A stretch of DNA of 64,000 nucleotides from Archilochus colubris. Lineage: Eukaryota; Chordata; Aves; Apodiformes; Trochilidae. How positions within the stretch are numbered: position 1 is the stretch's first letter; each line of letters begins with the position of its first letter. Location of the stretch: NCBI GenBank assembly GCA_023079485.1, contig CM041084.1, positions 123,864,467 to 123,928,466 of the forward strand. The letters run 5' to 3'. The translations under genes were made by a program, and so were the position numbers. The notes under the pieces are model-generated. The model saw only the letters and a list, made by a program, of their open reading frames with translations, made no database searches and had not been told where the DNA came from. Positions 25,263 to 38,951 of this stretch are shown here, in pieces.

Positions 25263-28200
25263 ATTTACAGTAGTGGAGTTTCTTAGTTCTCCTGACTGAA
25301 TTGTTGCTCATTAGCTTTACCTTTAGTAACAATTTCCCCTTCTAATGTTCTGCAGACCCAGTGAATCTTAGGTAATATGGCTTCAGGCTCAGTACAGTAC
25401 TTATGCATACTTCCTCTGATGGATTTATTAAGATACAAGAAGATGAATCTCAAGGGAAACATATAGAAGCCTGGCAAGTCTCTTTTACAGAATCTCTTTT
25501 AATGCTATAATTTCAAAAGATCGTTTTGCACATCTAGTCATAAATTTCCACAAGACTGCTTTATATAAAAAATAAGTAAAATATGAGATTTCAGTGTCCA
25601 GTTATGCAATATACAAGATTGACATTTTCTTATGTTGGTTCTAAAGATGAACTGAAAGGACAACATGAACATGGAAAGTCAGGATTGGAGAGTTTCATGT
25701 GTGAATGTAGTAAAGCTAAGAGCTGCTATATTTCTGTTTTTTGCATTGAATATTATCATGCTTCTTGATATTGCCATAAAAATGATAAGGGTTTTCCTCT
25801 TGATAATTCTTTCTGATTAGTCTTTTTGCTTTGGAATAGCTTTTCTTATTGAATATAACTTGATGATTCTATCGCTACCATTAAAGACAAATTCCATGCT
25901 TTCCCTTCTCTCTTTCTTGGATACAATAAAAAACCCACACCACAACTAAAGTGTTTAAAAACATGGAATTTTAGAAATATAAAATAGAGGGAAAATTCAA
26001 TAAAATATTTGTAAAAAAAATTTCTGGCCATCACATCTTAATAACTTCTCTGACTGGAATAGTAACACAATATTAGAGAGCACTTAAAGATTAATGCAGT
26101 AGATTTTCTTTCAAAAATGTTACAGGGGTTGCTCAGGTGGATCCAGTTCCTATGTGACATTATGAGATTTTGAAAAATAGGTATATCCAAGTAAAAAAAT
26201 CTTCAAAATATTTATAAGTAGAATAAGTTAGATGGCAGAATAAAGACTGATACTGAATCTGCAACTCTTTAGGTTTATTCTACTCTACTGTTAAATTTTT
26301 ATTGTCTGGAAAAAACCCAGAAATATTAGAAATCTCTGTTGCAAAAAAACCCCAAACAACTGACATTCACATGTCAGGATGAAAATTTAATCCTAAATGT
26401 ATGTATTCTTTCAATTTTTGGAAATATGTGAACTTGTGATAAGCAATCAACCCACTTCACAATAAAAAATGGACTGATAAAACGATTAATGAAAATGGTA
26501 GAATTTAAATCTTTGTCCTTTTATTCAACACAAAGTTGATCCTGGATGTAATTACATGGAGAAAAAAAGCCTGCCTTTTTGAACAAGAAATTGATTGTTT
26601 TGTTTTTTTTACTGACCCTGTTTGGCATTTGCTGGAAATTTCATTCTTGAAATAAGAGTTCTCTTCTACAAAAAGAGAGAACAGTGTTTTACTGCTGACA
26701 GGGTTATTTGTATCATTGGGAATAGTTCATATTTCTGTCATGCAATGAAAATGGTCCTGTAAGGTAGAATATCACCTTGAAAAGGTGCATAGACTAACCT
26801 GTTAATGGCCATCTTTAAGTGGTTGAAGTAGACCAGAAGGGTGAATCATAGAAAGAGAAACCCTCAAGGAAAATTTTAGACAACTGAATTTTTACACTCA
26901 AAATCTTCTCAGGATAGTAATATCATCACAAGCAGCCCACTGGGATGAACAGCAGAGCATGGAAAGTGGCAGAAGGGTTAATTCTGCTCCTCACCTTGCT
27001 GTTACTTTTAGTAAGATAGCAAGGCAAAATGAGTTAAGTGTTATCCTAACATGCTAATGAATAAAGAAAATTAGAGGGTACTTCCTGAAGTGCTTATATA
27101 TGCAACTGAAAAGTCAGTCCCAACTGGGCTACTCATGTAAAATGAGACTTGTGTCTATGCAAGTCAGAAGTCATGCCAATTCTCTGCCTCAGTTTCCCTG
27201 TTTCTACAGTTAGGAAATTATTTTCATTTATTCCTTCCTAAAACTTTTGCATCGATGGCTTGACTAATAATCACAAATGACTATGAACAGCTAAAGGACT
27301 ATGAAAATATAAAGTTTTTGTTTCTGTTACTGTGTTGTATAATAATAAACTGTTCTCTCATCCTCACTCCTATGAAGTATCAAATGCAATTTTTACAATA
27401 AATGCATTATGGCCTTAATCAACTTTATTATAACTTCAGAAATCGTAACAGTGGGCTTTACTTGCTTCATAAATATACATGGGTAGCTAGATTTAAAATC
27501 TTCTTTTTAATTAAAGTGAGGGAGGCAATAGTTTCCCTTTAGTTTTCTGGTTGTATGCCAGCAAAGAGCTTTCCTGGAGTCAAAATGTTCTTAACATTTG
27601 ACTTGGGAGCAGCATTAGCTCCCAAACAAGTGCATTTAGTCCGTGAAACCTCCCTTTATTCTCAAGATTAAGCAGAATCTCATTTCTACTGCAGCTACAA
27701 ATTTATTTTTATTTAAAGATAAATGAAACTCAAACATCATAAATATCACAGGGAAAACAATGCAATTCAAGATTATTTGTATGTCTATAGCCACATATAA
27801 ATTGATAATTCTGCACAATTTTTTAATTACTTCTGTTATTAAGCCTCCTTATAGAAGCAGTGGGAGTTTGTGAAGGAAAATAAACAATGTTTACCTTTCA
27901 TAGCAGAAATAACCTTCAGCAGCTATGTGACATTTCTCATCTTACCTGAGTTTACTTCAAATGAAAAAGTGGGCAAAACTTAAAACTCAGAGGTCTCTTG
28001 ACCTTATCCGTAACTTAGAACTTCAGAGAGCTAGAAAGGGTTCTGGCTTTAGGTGACCATTTTCCTGTGCAAGCAAAAAGAAAACAGAGGCAAAGTGAAA
28101 AGTGTCATAGTAAAGCTGAATGATTTTTTGCCATTTTTTTTTTTTAGCTTTGTCTGCTTTATGGGAGTTGAAGGGTGCAGAAGGCTATAAGCTTGCTTCC

Positions 28201-29419
28201 TGCCTGTAAAAAAACCAGTTGCATTTGGTAGCAGCTTGGCAAGAACCAAAAGGGCTTGCCAAGATATGCCATTGGACTCTGTTAGCTGAAAATCTTGCTC
28301 TGACACAGAGAATGTCCTTACTTCACATTTTCTAAATCACTGTGTTGGAAGGCAGGAAGATCATAAGTGCGGTGACCAGAGACAACAATGTTATTAACAA
28401 CGTATGTAGAGAGATTGACATTTACAATAATATGAAGGCTTTTATTGGATATATAATACTGCATTGAATAATGTCAGCAACGTCACCAATGAACTACATT
28501 CCAGGCAAACTTTCATACAATTTATGGTATAAATATCAGGCAGTAGAAGTCATAAATCTCAGATTATTTTTTTTATCAGATTAGTCCAGGACTTTCTGTA
28601 TTTAAGGTAGAAGAGCAGTGATATCAACTATTTATAAATGAATTAGAATTTCATTCTTACTCACTGATTTCAAAACCATTTATCAGAACCAAAAATGTTA
28701 TATTTCTTCTACACATATTTGTAAGACACTAGTCAGGGTTTTTTGGTATGTGAAGGGATACTATTGATATTTAAATTGCATTTGTGTAGAACTGCAGATA
28801 ATTAATCAGCAGCTAATAACTGATCCACATCTTCAGGATATATGTGAAGAAGTCATATTCCTCGTTCTTTGACCCAAAGGAATTATCTCAATGAGTCCTC
28901 TTACTAAAGAATCTTTTAATGGAGAAAAAGCTATCAGAGAAGACTTTAGTTAAATATATATTTTTAGTGGCTAATATTTCTTGCACATGACAGTTAGGAG
29001 AATCTTCAACAAAGATCCCTACAGATTTATTGCTGAAACTGCTGAAACAATGGGAAGTCTGTCACTATCATGTAGCAATTTGGGCTGTGCTCCAAATGAG
29101 AAAATTCATTCCAATGTGTGCATACTGCAACTGTATTAAGTTGATTATGTGTTAAGGAATTTAGATGCTTCATTAAAGTTGCTTGCTCAAAGTTACCAGT
29201 GTGATATGAAAAATATTAGTAAAAGAAGGACACTAGGATTTCCAAGGTGAAATGAACAGGACTGTGGTAAGACACTGCAGGAAAGGCAAGTGGCCAAGAA
29301 GTAGCCAACGGGGAGTTCTCCAGAATCAACTTTAATTAATCTGTGAGTCCACAACCCTTCTACAAAAGCTGAGATTTGATAGAGATTGTTCATAGCATAA
29401 GTCTATCCTTTATTATTTT
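25263..29419. other. Unique AT-rich non-coding DNA
   Basis: No exon, RNA gene or recognisable transposon. Small frames at 25583-25768 and 28049-28306 have no recognised relative and normal AT-rich composition. Confidence 0.55.
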
Positions 29420-29830
29420 AGCTCAAAGGACTGCACTGCAAATTAAATGAAGGATGTGGAAGACTGGAGTAATAGAAATGGCCTGAAGTATAATAGTGTC
29501 AAAACACAAGGCCAAGAATATCACTTAATGAAATCTGTAATTAGAAATCAGGTGTTTATCAGTAATAAATCATGGAAAAAAAGGAGGACCTTATGGTCAT
29601 TGCTTAAGCACTATCAGGCTCAAGTATTTTGCAGCCATAGGAAAGACAAGTAAGTAAAATTTATCAGAGATATTTCCAATAGAAACAGGATATAACTATA
29701 TCTACTGAGCAGCTAGAGGTAAGGCCTCATTTGAAATACATTGCCTTTGCTTAAGAAATAAGTTTTCAAATGGAAATAAGCACAGAGAAGGGCTGTAAAC
29801 CTGAACACAAGGAGGCAGAACCTACAATAC
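29420..29830 (+). mobile_element. Very old CR1-like LINE remnant
   Basis: The stretch encodes fragments reading like the CR1/L2-type C-terminal region: KDVEDWSNRNGLKYNSVKTQG (compare [21 protein letters not shown] in the 53281 copy) at about 29450-29510, an equivalent of KKRRTLWSLL near 29580-29610, and RLRPHLKYIAFA-like wording near 29725-29750. The identity is low and the frame is broken, so the subfamily is uncertain; it could be an old CR1 subfamily or a related LINE. Confidence 0.5.
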
Positions 29831-32800
29831 CAGGTGAGTGTTAAAGGGGTTGTTTCATTTAGCCTAATAAACTGCAGGCTGAGAAGGGAGAAAATTGCTG
29901 TGTGTAGGTAGAAGAGTAAATGTAAATGCTAAGGAAAGAAAAAAAAAGAAAAAGAAAAACAGGCAGCAAAGCCATCTGAAATATAATTTAGTCTAAGGAG
30001 TAGAACAAGTGTATCTAAACTGGCCCAGAATAAATTTTGATGGGAAGTTAGATACTGAATCACTAAAGCAGTGGGGTTCTGGAAATGCTCCCCAGAAATC
30101 ATAAAAGAAAAAAACCTAACTACTTTCACGGTGCTAGAGATGGCATCTGCAAGGGATGGCATTTGTTTTCTCTTGTGACCAGCAGGAAACTGGGTGTACT
30201 TCAGAGGATCTGGAGCCCAGGCATTTTCATCTCAATGTGGGAACAAGTAGGTGGGAATTCACACACAGATGACAAAATCAGTATATTATAAATCTTTTTA
30301 GATAGTTACTTGTATGTTAATAAGGACTGAGAAGATATTTTTGTGAAGATTAAGCAGGCTAAGGTTGCAATTTCTTACTTGCATTCCTTACACTATCCAA
30401 CACAGATTGTTTTCACAATATTTTGCAAGCTAGTGATACTGCAGTGTGTTCAGAAGTTCTGAAAAGTTAAACATCTGCTACCAGAGTGGTAGCACACTGA
30501 TTTCTTAAATCCCAGAGACTCAAAACAGCAGATGGAGACTGCATCTCAGCAGATGAGATCACTTTACCTATCATGGACTTTTTCACCCAGCAACATTCAT
30601 AACTGCACTAAAAAATTTCTGATTTTTAAAATCAGTGTTTTCAAAATGCCTTAACCTGCTCAATACTGAACTTAGCTTACAGCTGTGCAGCTACTTCTAT
30701 AAATAAAAACTGTAATGTGATATTTAATTCCATTACTTTAGTGGTTATTTCATCCTTTAATCCAGTTTGCTCTTGGCATGGTCAGTCTCAGATATCTGGA
30801 AATTTAGTCTCAAAAATGGGAAAATAGTCTATTAAGGCTCCAGTGATGATCTTTGTGGTAAAATAATTCTAGTGTTGTTTCTTTTTACATCTTTTTTAGC
30901 TCATAAATTGACTTCTCATTGACAGCTTATTTCTTGAGTCAATGTCAAAAAAATGTCATTTGAAATTTTTGGAAGCACACTATAATTGCCTTTTAAGTTT
31001 TCTGGACTAGCACAGAAAATATGGAACCACTATTAAACTGCTGTTCCCCTAGTAAACATTAATTATAGGACAGCAGGTGATTAATCACTGATAATGAGTT
31101 ATAGATGATTTTAATGGTCAGCTAATAGTGTCATGGGCCTTTAATACTGAAAATAATTAAAATTAATAACAGGTTATATCGTGAATATGCATGATAGAAT
31201 GTGCTTACAGTACAAAAAGCAGGCACGCAGACATAGGAAGAGTATCTTTCTGTGTGACCATGACATTTGACATGCTCAGTCTTTAGTGTGCACTTGCAAG
31301 GGAGGACAACATTAACTATTGTCCCAGTTTTAAGGACCATTCGAAACAAGGCTTGGATTTGGGTTACAATTTACATCTTCTGGGCTTTTTCCTCTGAAAG
31401 TGAAAGTCCTAACCAGGATACTGCAGTTATTCTCCCTTGTTCTTCCTGAAATAAAAAGATTTAAATTATTTTTTAATTATAGCATGGAGAGTGAGTCCTT
31501 AATGGGAAAGAAACCATTTCCATTACTTTTCTATTTCTGGAACAACCTATAGATAATTACTAAAGCACTCATTTGAAAAAAAAAAAAGATGTGATTTGAA
31601 ATCTCTCCCTAGCTGCAAAAAACCCCATAATCCTGGCCTTCCCTTCCTAGATAGAACCAAGTGTGATATTCTGTAAGATTTTTACTTTTGGGGAGAAAAG
31701 GAACACAGTTACAGCCCTGAAAGTGGTTATAAAGGTCCTCAATACTGGAAATATTTTGTACCTTAATGTTATTCAGAATGAAGGGGCTTTCCTGCACATC
31801 CTATCCTGCTGGGTCTCTTCAGTATCCTGATATACAGTTGGCTGACTGCTGTGAACCAAACTCTGCCCTAAAGATTTGTCAATTCTTGTAAATTCTCTCT
31901 GGTCCATTAGGGACAAAGCACAGCACAGTTTACATCTATAGGACCAGATTTTTTTCTGAAACAGGTCTAAGATTTGTCCTCAAGCAGGTCTAATCCATAC
32001 ATTCCTTGTATACATTATCTCTCAGCCTATGTCTGATGTTGTTGGAAAAGTGTTAGTTTACACAGGCCAAAACCACGTCAGAGAGTAAGCTAATAATTAA
32101 ATAGCAGAGGCAACTGTAGAATGGTGGTTAAGCCCATGTCCTGTTAATCATTATAGATTCTGGGACCAGGACCTACACATTAGGTTTTACCATGTTGGTA
32201 TTAAAATAGGTTTTTCGAAGAATGTCTTCACAGTTAGTAGCCAAATTTATAATTAAGAGTTCTAACATGAAGGCTGCATAGAAAAGCAATTTGCTACAGC
32301 TAAGAAGACTCAATAAAGTTTGTGGAATAAATTTTTGCAAATTTTATTTTTAACTTAGTATTTAGAATTCACGGCTAAGTAGAGGGTTTTATATGTTAAA
32401 ACCAAATTCATCAAGGGGGAACAGATGTGAATTCAATCAGTAAGTGGTATTCATATTGCAGTAATTTTCCTAGTTTATATTGTCCCTTCCTATTTTTCAG
32501 CCCCTGTTGACATGTCATGCTGACATGCCACGTATTAAATCCTGATCAGTCAAACACAAAGGTGAGCAGCTTTACAAATGCCAACCATCACAATTAAATG
32601 ATTTTGACTGTGCATGTCAGCAATCTTGGGCATCTGCAAACTCTCCTGGGAGTTCACATGAGACTGCAAGGTTTTTCCAAGTGACACAGTAAGAGTTAAA
32701 CATTGGGGTTTATTCTAATTTTACACTGGGGCTATTCTATTCGCAACAGTGGAGCTACTTCTACTGTGCAGTAATATAAACAAAAAGTCTATGGTGTCAA

Positions 32801-33131
32801 GTGTTTTTCTGTGTGCTGTACAAATAGATAATGCAATAGATTTTTAATAAAAGCCCCAGTCATCCAGTCTAATTAAGAAGTCACATAGAACACCACAGAA
32901 CTATTATTATTGATTTTTACCACTTCTTCATTTGCTTTTTGGATTATGGAAATATTCATAGGTATCATGAAGGAGCAAATTGAAAAGGTGGGTGATGAAT
33001 GGAAGAAGAAAAAGTCTGAGGGCAGAGATGTAGGGAAGAAAGAGGAAGAATTATAAAAAAAGGAAAAATATGAAGAAAATCAAGAAACAAGAGGAGACTG
33101 GGCTAAGTAAAGGGAAGAATGTAAAATCAGG
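29831..33131. other. Unique non-coding DNA
   Basis: No gene recognised. A short purine-rich A/G run lies at 29936-29961, and the sequence at 32460-32660 has a more even composition and several palindromic words (for example GACATGTCATGCTGACATG) that could mark a conserved non-coding element. That is only an impression. Confidence 0.5.
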
Positions 33132-33830
33132 ATAGAATCATAGAATGGTTTGGGTTGTAAGGGACCTTAAAGATCATCTATTTCCAACCCACCTGCCATG
33201 GGAAGAGACATCGCTCACTAGACCAGGTGTTTCAAAGCCTCATCAAGCTCTGTCTTGGATATTGCCAGGGAGGGAGCATCCACAACTTCCCTGGGGAACC
33301 AGTTCCAGTGTCTCACCACCCTCACACTAGAGAATATCCTCCTAATGTCTAACTTACATCTACCCTCTTCCTGTTTAGACTCATTCTCTGTCCTGTCACT
33401 ACATGCCCTTGTAAAAAGTTCCTCCCCAGGTTTTCTGTAGGCCTTCTTCAGGTAATGGAAAGTGGCTATAAGGTCTCCCTGGAGCCTTCTCTTCTTCAGG
33501 CTGAATGACCCCAACTTTTTCAGACTGTCTTCATAAGAGAGGTGCTTCAATCTCTGATCATCTTTGTGGCCCTTCCCTAGACTCACTCTAACAGCTCCAT
33601 ATCCTTCCTATGTTGGAGGCTACAAGGCTGAACACAGTACTCCAGATGGGGTCTCTTCAGAGTCAGGTAGAGGGGGAGAATCCCCTCCCTTGACCTGCTG
33701 GCCACTCTTCTTCTGATGCAGCCCAGGATGCAGTTGGCTTTCTGGGCTGCAAGTGAACATTGATGGCTCATGTTGAGTTTCTAATCAACCAACACACTCA
33801 GGTTATTTTCCTCAGGGCTGTTCTCAGTGA
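33132..33830 (-). mobile_element. CR1 LINE 3' fragment, divergent subfamily
   Basis: A minus-strand CR1 copy of about 700 bp. Reading the minus strand it encodes RMSHQCSLAAQKANCILGCI (ending near 33710), [20 protein letters not shown] and YCVQPCSLQHRKDMELLE (to about 33583), then KHLSYEDSLKKLGSFSLKKR, a CKLDIRRIFSSVRVVRHWN block and PREVVDAPSLAISKTELDEA near 33218-33260, with a frame break near 33585. The 3' UTR ends with one ATTCTATGATTCTAT-type terminal repeat at 33132-33148. The UTR wording (GGTTTGGGTTGTAAGGGACC and AAGATCATCTATTTCCAACC) differs from the other minus-strand copies, so it belongs to another subfamily. The catalytic core is missing because of 5' truncation. Confidence 0.93.
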
Positions 33831-33872
33831 AAAAGAAGAAACAGAAAAATGAAACCTTTAGACTTTTCTTGG

Positions 33873-33932
33873 ATTGTTGTGGGTTTTTTTGTTTGTTTGT
33901 TTTTGTCTAGTTAGTTTTTGGTTTTTGTTTTT
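33873..33932 (+). repeat. T/G-rich low-complexity tract
   Basis: TTTG units mixed with longer T runs just past the 5' end of the CR1 copy at 33132-33830. Confidence 0.85.
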
Positions 33933-33991
33933 AAATAAATGGATTGGTCAGTTATGAATAAAATGAAACAAGAAAGAAAAGGCACATGTGA

Positions 33992-34025
33992 GATATATAT
34001 ATATATATATAAATATATATATAAA
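33992..34025. repeat. AT microsatellite
   Basis: Two TA runs separated by AAA, about 34 bases. Confidence 0.9.
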
Positions 34026-35521
34026 TGTTTTAATATCATGATTCAGCTGACAGTGTTGACAAGTAGAGCTGATGTCGTTAAAGTCAAATAATGAAACAAT
34101 GTTACTTCCTTGACAGTAAGTTTGACATAAATGAGAGAAAATCAATCATAATATTGCCTTGGCAAAATTGCTGTTTTCCAAGCTGAAGATTTGGCAATAT
34201 GACATTATTATTATTGCAATTTTTAAAAATTTAACAAAAAGAGTAATAAGCTTTGTGACTAAAGATTATTCCTTACAAGGGCATCCATAACTTTCAGAAA
34301 TTTGTAGTATTTTGTATGACAGCTCATACGAAGTTGCTGCCAGATTTCAGATGAGACAGAAAACCAGCCTTCTCCCTGTTTGTAGTTATTAAAGAGCAGA
34401 AGATACTTTTTAGAAGAGTTGCACTGTAGAGCACACACTGTGCTGGCCAGATTCCAATGTGGAAAATTACTTTCTGGCTACTGACAGTCTCCTCCTCTAT
34501 TTTAAAAGACAAGTCCTGTTTTTTACCTTCTGTTCTAAATATTAGACATGTGACTAACCTGGAGTATAGTGCTAAATCCATCACATACTTATCTTCCTTG
34601 CTGAACTGTCACTCTGATTCATTATCTCTATTTAACAAGTGTCCCATTTTAAATCAGTGGGATGGCAATTTAACTTCCATATAAAATACAAGAAAGTATT
34701 ACATGTAACACTTAGATCAGAATTTTAGAAGCTAATAATTCAGAAAAGTGACATGTTATGTTTCATATAGTAGTGATACCTCTGTCTCAATATACTTTTC
34801 TTGTATCCCATGAAACACATTTAGACATATAGATGAGATGCTCTTCCTTAAAAGGGATGAGTACTTGCACCATTTCAGGCACTTGCAAAACCCCATCAAC
34901 TCTGATCTGGAGATATAAAAACTTCATTTTTTACCTATAAAAAGGAAGGAGGCAAATTTTAAAAGCTCAGATTACTTAACTGGTCTTCTGCCATCCCTGA
35001 AGCTGGGGCAGATTTAGAACATTGAACCCTTCCACAAATACCTCAATTGTAAAAGCAAGTGATTAGACCTTCTTTAACTCTCTTTAAAGACAGTCATGTT
35101 GAAACAGAACCTGTCTTTTCAAGTAATAAGGCCAATGTCAGTGGAAAGAATAATGTGTATATGCAAGCCTATATTACAATGTAGAGCTCCAGCAATTTCA
35201 GAGCTTGAGAGACAGCAGCTAAAATGGTTTGTCAAAGCACTTAGGGATGCTGCAGGTGGAACAGCAAAGTACAGTGAGATCATTGCTATTATTTTAGCAG
35301 TGGGGCTCCAATTAGGACAGGATCATTTTTAGCTTATTTTGCCTTGTAATTATATATCGTACATTTATAGGATTATCCTTTATCTATTACTAGATAAATT
35401 CTGCATTTTTCCTGAAAATAACAACAGTACATGTTTTCAGATGAGCAGGTAATTTAAAATCTCACAATCAAACTTACGTGTCAAGTTATCTTCAAAGATT
35501 TTAATCGGCCAGGTTCTTTTC
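34026..35521. other. Unique non-coding DNA
   Basis: No gene recognised. The part at 35090-35340 has a balanced composition and a 78-codon frame (35096-35332) without known relatives. It looks more like a conserved non-coding stretch than a gene, because no splice-flanked or complete reading frame stands out. Confidence 0.5.
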
Positions 35522-36178
35522 CATAGAATCATAGAATCGGCTGGGTTGGAAGGGACCTCAGAGATCATCAAGTCCAATCCTTGATCTACTACCGCTGCGG
35601 TTACCAGACCATGGCACTAAGTGCCACATCCAGTTTCTTTTTAAATATCTCCAGGGATGGAGAATCTACTACTTCCCTGGGCACCCCTTTCCAATGTCTG
35701 ATCACCCTCTCCATAAAGAAATTCTTTCTAACATCCAACCTAAACCTCCCCTGACACAACTTGAGACCATGCCCTCTTGTCTTGCTGAGAGATGCCTGGG
35801 AAAAGAGACGAACCCCCACCTGGCTACACCCTCCTTTCAGGGAGTTGTAGAGAGGGATGAGGTCTCCCCTGAGCCGCCTCTTCTCCAGGCTGAACAGCCC
35901 CAGCTCCCTCAGCCTCACCTCACAGGACTTGTGCTGGAGTCCCTTTAGCAGCCTAGTTGCCCTCCTTTGGCTCCAGGACCTCAATATCCTTCCTGAACTG
36001 AGGGGCCCAGGACCGCACACAGTACTCAAGGTGTGGCCTCACCAGCGCTGAGTATAAGGGAAGAATCCCTTCCCTGGACCTACTGGCCATGCTGTTCTTG
36101 ATACAGGCCAGGATGCCATTGGCGTTTTTGGCTACCTGGGCACACTGCTGGCTCATGTTCAGTTGCCTGTCAGTCCAA
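35522..36178 (-). mobile_element. CR1 LINE 3' fragment with shared 5-nt deletion
   Basis: A well preserved minus-strand CR1 of about 657 bp. Two terminal repeats lie at 35522-35538. The minus strand encodes, in order, [40 protein letters not shown] and [11 protein letters not shown] down to about 35975, then in another frame [60 protein letters not shown] and [20 protein letters not shown], stopping near 35601. The frame shift comes from 5 nt missing at 35970/35971 relative to the copies at 48350 and 53281. The copy at 38952-39444 has the same deletion, so it was inherited from a common source element. 5' truncation lies just before the segment for RQLNMSQQ. Confidence 0.95.
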
Positions 36179-38195
36179 TGTTAAGGGACACAAATTTTGC
36201 AACAGAAAGAGACATAATTTTTCCATGGCAACACATTAAATATATCCGGTCCAAACCTTGAGAACTACTGACATAAGTTTAACAGGAGTATTCAGCTACG
36301 CATGAGAAAAAGGGGTTTGTGTATGCTTTAAGATGCAAGTACATCATCTGGTATTTCTTTTGAATGAGTGAGTGAAATTTATTCTATACACCATGAAGCC
36401 AAAGACAACCCCCAAACCTGTCTTATGTATTGTGCAAAATCTATTAGTAGATGGACATTTAATAGCTGTACAAGTGTATCTTAATGAACCTTAGGATGGT
36501 ATAGCTTTCCTTGTAATTGCTGACAACTATGTTGCTTTAGGTTTAAGATCATGCATGCTTATCAGAGATGCCATTGACTTGTACTTGTTCTGTTTATTGA
36601 TTGCTTAATTAGTTTCCAAGATAGCTAATCAGGGACAGATGCAAGTGTTTAAGCATCTCTTGCTGTGTCTTACTCTGAGCACAAAATTGTGGAGCAGCTG
36701 TGTGATTTGAAGAAATAAATTAACCCCACTGTACTGAATTAGTTTGAATCATGGTATAGGGTAAAATGTTGTTGTAGCAATACCATCTATAATGTGAACT
36801 CAATTTGGGTCAAGCTGGTATGATGAATCATCCTTCAAAAAAAACCCACCAAAAACAATGTAGGAAGGAAGACTTTGCTGGCTTTCCAAATGATAGTTTA
36901 AAAAAAAATAATTCCTCTTCCTTCTACAGTATCGTTTGCTAAATGTAGTCTCTAACAGTCAGAGTAAAAAGATTTTTGCTAACAATAACAACCTCTTGGG
37001 ATTTCTCTGTCATAGAAATAAAAGCAAGTAAATGTCAACATTCTCAGTAGGTAGCATTATGAATCACTGGTGAAGCTGGGTAAATAATGGACTGTAGAGG
37101 GTGGTACCTGTCTCAGAAATTTTAATAAAAAACCCCTCAATTTAATGTAATGCAATGTTTTCTTCTCATGAAAGTAATTCTTATTTTGAAATTGTGTCTT
37201 TTAATGTGGTATCAAGTGTTTATCTTGAATAAATTTACAGAAAGTATTGAAAAGAACAACAATTTCAAACTAAAAATCAAAATATTTTTTATTAAAAATT
37301 GATATTACATTTATAGATTTTCTGAGGGAGCATATTCCTTAATGAATAGTTCAGCATAAGAGATGAAAATTCACATTATTTGGGCTCATTGAATCTACTT
37401 TAAAAAAATAAAAAACTTGGTATAAAAGAGACCAAAACATTCTACTCATAATAATAATATTAATACCAAATATAATATTAGTCCAACTTTCTAAGCACAG
37501 ACCTAAGGGTATGCATTCACATTTATAATGAGGTATTACTATTTCCCATGCTGTTAAAATCTAAAAAATTCCCATTTTCCAGTTTTGTCCTTATAACATA
37601 AATGAATCATAAATCCATTCAGAAAATAGTTTTTCTTAGGTTGTTTTAATTAAATATTTTATAATAATATGGGAAAGAATATCCCCTGCTGCATAACTTT
37701 TATACATGCCTTCCAGTGGTCTCTGGCATCTTTCTGCTGATGTTCAGTGACTTCCTGATCATCTTTTTAAAAATAACTTATAAAATCAAAGTTTAACACT
37801 TTTTTCTTGCTAGTTTTCCCAACATAAGATAAAGATTCCAGTACATAAATGTATTTCTTTATTAGAGAAACTGCTCTGCCATGTTACCCACAGCTGTTCA
37901 ATATGAGAACAGAGCGATGATGTTCAAGGCTCCTATTTTACCTCTAGGCAGGAGTGTGATGATTTGCTTAGCAATCAATCTCACGTTTAAACTCAAAGGA
38001 CACTGAACTAAGAAAGCACTTTAATTCAAGTCAGTGTAGAAGACAAGTGGAAAAATATAAGGTAAAGGAAAATAATTTCTAAAAATCTTTACTAAAAATA
38101 ATTTGTCACAAGTGAAACTTTGAAGTATGGAATATTTTAACTGTTGTCAGAAAATCTATACATGAATTTGATTCCCAAGAAATCCCACTTAGTGA
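36179..38195. other. Unique AT-rich non-coding DNA
   Basis: No gene or transposon recognised. A small A/C-rich tract lies at 36837-36856, and scattered ATAATAATAAT words occur near 37450-37475. Confidence 0.55.
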
Positions 38196-38951
38196 ATGAC
38201 AGAAAGGCTGTGAATGTTGTCTAGCTAGACTTCAATAAAAATTTTGATATTTTCTCATAGCACTCACCTGGAAATACTAAAGAAACATGGCTTGCTCTGC
38301 TGGATGCTCAGCAAGGTAAAAAACTAGCTGGATGGCTGGGCCCAAAGATCTGTGACAAGTGGTGGCACTATCCATTTGGTGGCTGGTAACAAGCAGTGTT
38401 CCCAGGGCTCAGTATTGGGGCCAGTTCTGTTCAATATCTTTATCAATGACCTGCATGAAGGAATTTAGTACAATCTCAGTAAGTCTGCAGATGTCACCAA
38501 GGTAGGTGGGAGTGCTGATCTTTTTAAGAGTAGGAAGGCTCTGCAGAGGGACCTGAACAGGCTCTACTGATAGGCTGAGGCCAATTCTATGAAGTTCAGG
38601 TTCAGGTGTTGAGTCCTGCAGTTGGATCTCAACAATGCCAGGCAATGTTATAGACTTGGGAAAAAGTGGCTGTAAAGCTGCCCAACAGAAAAGGACCTGA
38701 AGGGGATGATTGACACCTGGCTGAATATGAGCCAGCAGCGTGCCCGGGTGACATATCAGAACTAGAGTGGCCAGCATGACCAGGGAAGTGATTATCCCCA
38801 TGTATTCAGCACTGGTGTGGCTGTACCTTGAGTACTGTGTTCAGGTCTGGGCCCCTCGCTACAGGAAAGTTCTGGGGAGTGTCCCAAGAAGGGCAATGAA
38901 GCCCGTGAAGGGTCTAGAGCAGAAATCTTCTGAGGAGCATATGAGGGAACT
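38196..38951 (+). mobile_element. CR1 LINE, left part, split by a nested CR1
   Basis: A plus-strand CR1 copy of moderate age. It encodes reverse-transcriptase palm wording equivalent to VNVV*LDFNKNFDIFSHSTH (38210-38270), an L...KLAGWLGPK-like block near 38320-38350, and the GSQYWGQFCSIS-like [15 protein letters not shown] region near 38400-38445. The FADD equivalent near 38480-38500 is decayed to a SADVTKVGG-like reading. Downstream come MSQQRARV-like, [19 protein letters not shown] (near 38800-38870) and [19 protein letters not shown] (38899-38955). At 38951 it stops abruptly and the opposite-strand CR1 begins; the missing continuation is found at 39445-39473. The frame has stops and indels, so it is dead. 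Confidence 0.92.
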
